Below, one piece after another: positions 61,223-64,000 of a DNA stretch of 64,000 nucleotides (position 1 is its first letter; each line of letters starts with the position of its first letter). The translations under genes were made by a program, and so were the position numbers. The notes below the pieces were generated by a model. It saw nothing but the letters and a program-made list of their open reading frames with translations. It did no database searches and was not told the DNA's origin. This DNA comes from Lachnoclostridium sp. An131 (GTDB lineage: Bacteria > Bacillota > Clostridia > Lachnospirales > Lachnospiraceae), in contig NZ_NFLI01000014.1 of the NCBI RefSeq assembly GCF_002160825.1, positions 1-64,000 on the forward strand, in the 5' to 3' direction.

Positions 61223-63361
61223 TTATTTATCTATTTTTTTACTGTTTTCTCTGGTTGCAGCAAAATCTATCCAACTATCCACACTTTTGCATATTTCATT
61301 TCCAATCTCAATTCCTATTTCCTTTCGGAGCTGCGACCTGAACCTTCCATCTAGTTCCCATGCATTTCTGCCCTTCAAATAAATATAAAAAAATGGGAAC
61401 CCCAGCCTGGCTTCAGATAAAACATCTTTTATATTGGAATATTTGTAATAATCCTCTACTTTTCCATCATAATCACAGACATATGCATTTCCTGTTCCCA
61501 GAGAAAATTTAACTTTCTCAATAATATAGGATTCGACAGTTTCTTTATGGCTTTCCATCACCTTTTTTACAGCGTCAGTTACTATCGTTTTTCCTAAAAC
61601 GGTTTCTATCTCAGGCCAGTCAAACTCATTTAAGGCAGCGTATGCGTCAGCCAGCACACTAAATGCATCTTGCTTTGCTTCCAATTTGCTTTTAGTAGAT
61701 GCATATATCTTTTTCCCGTTTTTGTCATTCTCCTCAATCCGCTCTTCCATATCACAGATTTGTTTTTGAACAGCTATCAATTCCTTTTCTATCTTTTCAA
61801 GGAGATTTGATATATTTTCCATAACCGCTTCGTTTATTTCCATCATTTCTGTCTGTCTTTTAATAAGCGAAACATGATAATGCTCGCCCAAAAACACTTC
61901 TCTCAAATACATACAGCAATGCTGAAGCCTCTCATTTCCAGATTCCAGAACGCTCTCTTTTACCATATGGCGATATAAAAGGCCATTCAGCCAGCTGTCA
62001 TTCCATTGTATCAGATTCAAAACAGAAGCTTCTCTTGAGTAAACATTTTCTATTGCTCTCCATAACCCGCTGATGTCAGAAAAGTATGTCATTTCCTCCG
62101 TATCAGGCTCTGGAGACTCCAGATATTCTTCTGCCAGCATTTTTACTGCCCTCTGATACAAGGCTGCAATCTTAGTGCTGCGATGATGATAATTAATCAT
62201 GGAAAAAATTTTATACCGGCTATTCAGCAATTCGTCCATTTGTTGAATATTCTTGTCCGAAAAGCACACATATATTCCGGGCTCAAGTCCATCCTTCGAA
62301 ACGATTCCAAATCTAACTGTATTGATCAGCCGTTTATAAGGAACTTCGCCCCATGTCATGCCTGAATTTCTGGAATCGCGCGGAACAAAATCAAGCCGGT
62401 CCGTATCTATCGTTCCGTCTATAATATTGTGAAGCCCTATCCAAAATGCATTTTTATTTCTCACAACAGCAAAAACAAATTCAATAATCGTAAAATAATA
62501 AAGCACCTGAACGGCAGCCTCTGCACTTCTCGGGCTATTTACTGCGTCTTCCATCACCTCAGGAAACACATAATCGATAATTCTTTTAATTATTTGAAGC
62601 CCTATCATTTCATGAAGATGTTCTTTTTCCGCAGTCTTCGTCCTAATTGCCATCTTCTCATCAATCCTCACGATGCTCTCATCATTCACATCCTTATATG
62701 AGGATAAAATATTTAAAAATCTTTTTTGCCTTTCATTAAGCTCCTTTTCTGGGCGTTCGCGTAATTCAAAGTCAATTTCACCTAAAATCTTTTCTATCAC
62801 ATGGCTTTGAGGAGGATGACCAATATCATGCAGCAATCCGACAATGCGGAGCGACTGCAGCAAACATAAAAAAAGGAATCTGTTAAACCCTGTATTTAGA
62901 TCATACGGGGCATAATTTAACAGGCAATTACCACGAAATAGTGTCAAAAACTGCTTGTCTATAACCTCAACGAAATACTCCTGACTTTTACTTTTCAAAA
63001 AATCCATTGTCTTTAAGGTTTTCTGATGGAAATCGAACAATCCCTTCCCTTTTCCAGCTTTTATATAAGCAATCACCTCTCCAAAAGCTTCTTTTGCTTT
63101 TTTCATCAACAATTCCTTCGCTGACATCCCTGAGGAGTTCATTGCAGCATTATAAAAAATATCTGATGTCAGCTGCATTGTCCCCATTGAGTGTTCAAAT
63201 CTTTTCGTTCTGTTCGGCGGAAAAGTCAGATATACGGTAGAGCTCTGATTCACATCATGCAGGCGGTTAAAAAATGGGGTATTTATAATCTGCTGCTCCA
63301 ATTTCGTATAATAAATCGTTCCATGTATTGTATCTACGGTCTGATAAAACTTGATATTCAC
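61223..63361 (-). CDS. large HD-domain dNTPase-like phosphohydrolase
   Basis: About 712 residues. The GTG start at 63361, seven bases after GGGGGG, is preferred: an upstream ATG at 63391 sits inside the promoter -10 box. The HD superfamily site has His57 (RFEHSMG), His178-Asp179 (GLLHDIGHPPQSH) and a later Asp in DTDRLDFVPRDS, the same order as SAMHD1/dGTPase enzymes. A coiled coil of ~70 residues (about 520-590) and a C-terminal domain follow. Codon use is clearly more AT-rich than in the neighbours. HD dNTPases of this type deplete nucleotides and can act against phages, so a defence role is a reasonable hypothesis, not shown here. Confidence 0.87.
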   Translation of the reverse strand: MNIKFYQTVDTIHGTIYYTKLEQQIINTPFFNRLHDVNQSSTVYLTFPPNRTKRFEHSMGTMQLTSDIFYNAAMNSSGMSAKELLMKKAKEAFGEVIAYIKAGKGKGLFDFHQKTLKTMDFLKSKSQEYFVEVIDKQFLTLFRGNCLLNYAPYDLNTGFNRFLFLCLLQSLRIVGLLHDIGHPPQSHVIEKILGEIDFELRERPEKELNERQKRFLNILSSYKDVNDESIVRIDEKMAIRTKTAEKEHLHEMIGLQIIKRIIDYVFPEVMEDAVNSPRSAEAAVQVLYYFTIIEFVFAVVRNKNAFWIGLHNIIDGTIDTDRLDFVPRDSRNSGMTWGEVPYKRLINTVRFGIVSKDGLEPGIYVCFSDKNIQQMDELLNSRYKIFSMINYHHRSTKIAALYQRAVKMLAEEYLESPEPDTEEMTYFSDISGLWRAIENVYSREASVLNLIQWNDSWLNGLLYRHMVKESVLESGNERLQHCCMYLREVFLGEHYHVSLIKRQTEMMEINEAVMENISNLLEKIEKELIAVQKQICDMEERIEENDKNGKKIYASTKSKLEAKQDAFSVLADAYAALNEFDWPEIETVLGKTIVTDAVKKVMESHKETVESYIIEKVKFSLGTGNAYVCDYDGKVEDYYKYSNIKDVLSEARLGFPFFYIYLKGRNAWELDGRFRSQLRKEIGIEIGNEICKSVDSWIDFAATRENSKKIDK

Positions 63362-63389
63362 TTGAGAGCCCCCCTTATCGTTTATTTCC

Positions 63390-63418
63390 ATTATATTACA
63401 TTATTTTAAATTATTCAA
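63390..63418 (-). promoter_or_regulatory. promoter of the HD-hydrolase cassette
   Basis: On the minus strand, TTGAAT (63413-63418), a 17-bp AT-rich spacer and a perfect TATAAT (63390-63395). The leader is only ~20 bases before the GTG start at 63361. Confidence 0.8.
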
Positions 63419-63435
63419 CATCTATATACAAAAAA

Positions 63436-63475
63436 TGAGAAGAGCAATTCCTATGAATCACTCTTCTCACTTTTT
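63436..63475 (-). terminator. terminator behind dnaJ
   Basis: TGAGAAGAG and CTCTTCTCA arms with T-runs on both sides (TTTTTT on the minus strand). It separates dnaJ from the HD cassette. Confidence 0.85.
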
Positions 63476-63528
63476 ACAGTATCACTCCTGATAATCCCGT
63501 GTATCCTACAGCAGAACTCTCTTCTCTC

Positions 63529-64000
63529 TTATTCGTCCAGTGCCTCTTTTACCTTGTCAAAAAAGTTCTTTTTCCCCTTTCCGGACCTGCCGCCCTTCGA
63601 CGTGCCGCTCCCTGTGCCATTCACCGCGTCATCGTAAGCACGCAGAGCTTCCTTTGCCTCACGGCTTAAGTCTGTCGGCACCTGAACCACCAGCGTCACA
63701 TAATGATCGCCGCGGACATTCTTATTGCGGACAGAGGGAACGCCTTTTCCCTTCAGGCGGACACGGGTGTCTGTCTGAGTTCCCGGCTTCACATCATACT
63801 CGACATCTCCATCCACAGTCTTAATGCGCACAGTTCCTCCCAGCGCCGCTGTCACAAAGCTGATGGGCGCGGTAGAATAAATGTTCATATCCTGACGCTG
63901 GAAAATCGGATGACGAGCCACGATGACCTCTACCAGCAGATCTCCTCTGGGGCCGCCATTTATGCCGGGCTCACCCTTGCCTCTCAGGCGCACGCTCTGG
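63529..64000 (-). CDS. dnaJ: chaperone DnaJ, C-terminal part (cut by window edge)
   Basis: The visible ~156 residues open mid-protein ([12 protein letters not shown]) and continue with the DnaJ substrate-binding domain [20 protein letters not shown], then [13 protein letters not shown] and [13 protein letters not shown] Gly/Ser/Lys-rich tail comes before KVKEALDE. The J domain, G/F region and zinc fingers lie beyond the edge. DnaJ delivers clients to DnaK and stimulates its ATPase. Confidence 0.93.
   Translation of the reverse strand, partial: QSVRLRGKGEPGINGGPRGDLLVEVIVARHPIFQRQDMNIYSTAPISFVTAALGGTVRIKTVDGDVEYDVKPGTQTDTRVRLKGKGVPSVRNKNVRGDHYVTLVVQVPTDLSREAKEALRAYDDAVNGTGSGTSKGGRSGKGKKNFFDKVKEALDE

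Noticed and set aside
1-64000. CRISPR arrays, prophage or insertion sequences
   Set aside because: No regularly spaced repeats, terminal inverted repeats with transposase, or phage structural genes are visible.

Overview
The window looks like a chromosomal segment of a spore-forming Clostridia, most probably a Lachnospiraceae (inference). The support is spoIVA behind a sigma-E-type promoter, a tyrosine T-box, a B12-dependent ribonucleotide reductase, strong AGGAGG ribosome binding sites, and the folate branch of acetogenic/C1 metabolism (fhs, fchA, folD). Base composition is fairly balanced almost throughout. The exception is an AT-rich island near 60.8-63.4 kb. Nearly all genes lie on the minus strand. 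I see no rRNA, CRISPR array, insertion sequence or prophage.

Region by region (minus strand unless stated). 1-12.1 kb: a seven- or eight-gene operon of a poorly characterised MoxR/VWA cassette, comprising a small protein, a MoxR AAA+ ATPase, a DUF5682 protein, a VWA protein, a twin-SWIM zinc protein, a lipoprotein, a DUF4132 giant and a further gene cut by the window edge. The core matches the yehL-yehM-yehP-yehQ-yehI (molR) set of E. coli. A DUF1835/DUF3658 gene is divergent. 13.3-15.7 kb: tyrS with a complete T-box leader, and a lipoprotein. 15.8-20.0 kb: an ABC exporter with a 56-residue membrane microprotein, behind an AgrC-type kinase and a LytTR regulator. 20.1 kb: tRNA-Glu(CTC). 20.3-25.6 kb: capA-like, bcp, yaaA, class II nrdJ, rnhA. 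25.8-28 kb: a purine permease and a decayed Rpn-like gene. 28-33.8 kb: spoIVA, an SPFH/ribbon-helix-helix pair, a DUF308 protein, ftsH and a coupled coiled-coil gene.

34-37.6 kb: an osmoprotectant-type ABC system whose fused permease/binding protein carries a one-base frameshift. It is preceded by a flavin/ferredoxin protein and followed by a TetR regulator, with a divergent HxlR regulator. 38-41 kb: membrane-anchored XRE and PucR regulators. 41-44.5 kb: an ECF sigma/membrane protein/ABC operon. 44.7 kb (plus): an iron-sulfur aldo-keto reductase. 46-53 kb: a sugar ABC import operon that also contains a metallo-beta-lactamase-fold hydrolase and a PfkB kinase. A YczE-type membrane gene just upstream shares a duplicated ~67-bp control element with it. 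53.4-56.8 kb: folD, fchA, fhs. 57-60.6 kb: a DUF4179/ECF sigma pair and a MATE exporter. 60.8-63.4 kb: an AT-rich two-gene cassette with a large HD-domain dNTPase-like protein. The window ends in the 3' part of dnaJ.

The best candidates for something new are the MoxR/VWA/DUF5682/SWIM/DUF4132 cassette with its added lipoprotein, the AT-rich HD-hydrolase pair, and the duplicated regulatory element joining the YczE-like gene to the sugar/MBL/PfkB operon. FolD also appears to lack the cyclohydrolase lysine, which would explain the neighbouring FchA.
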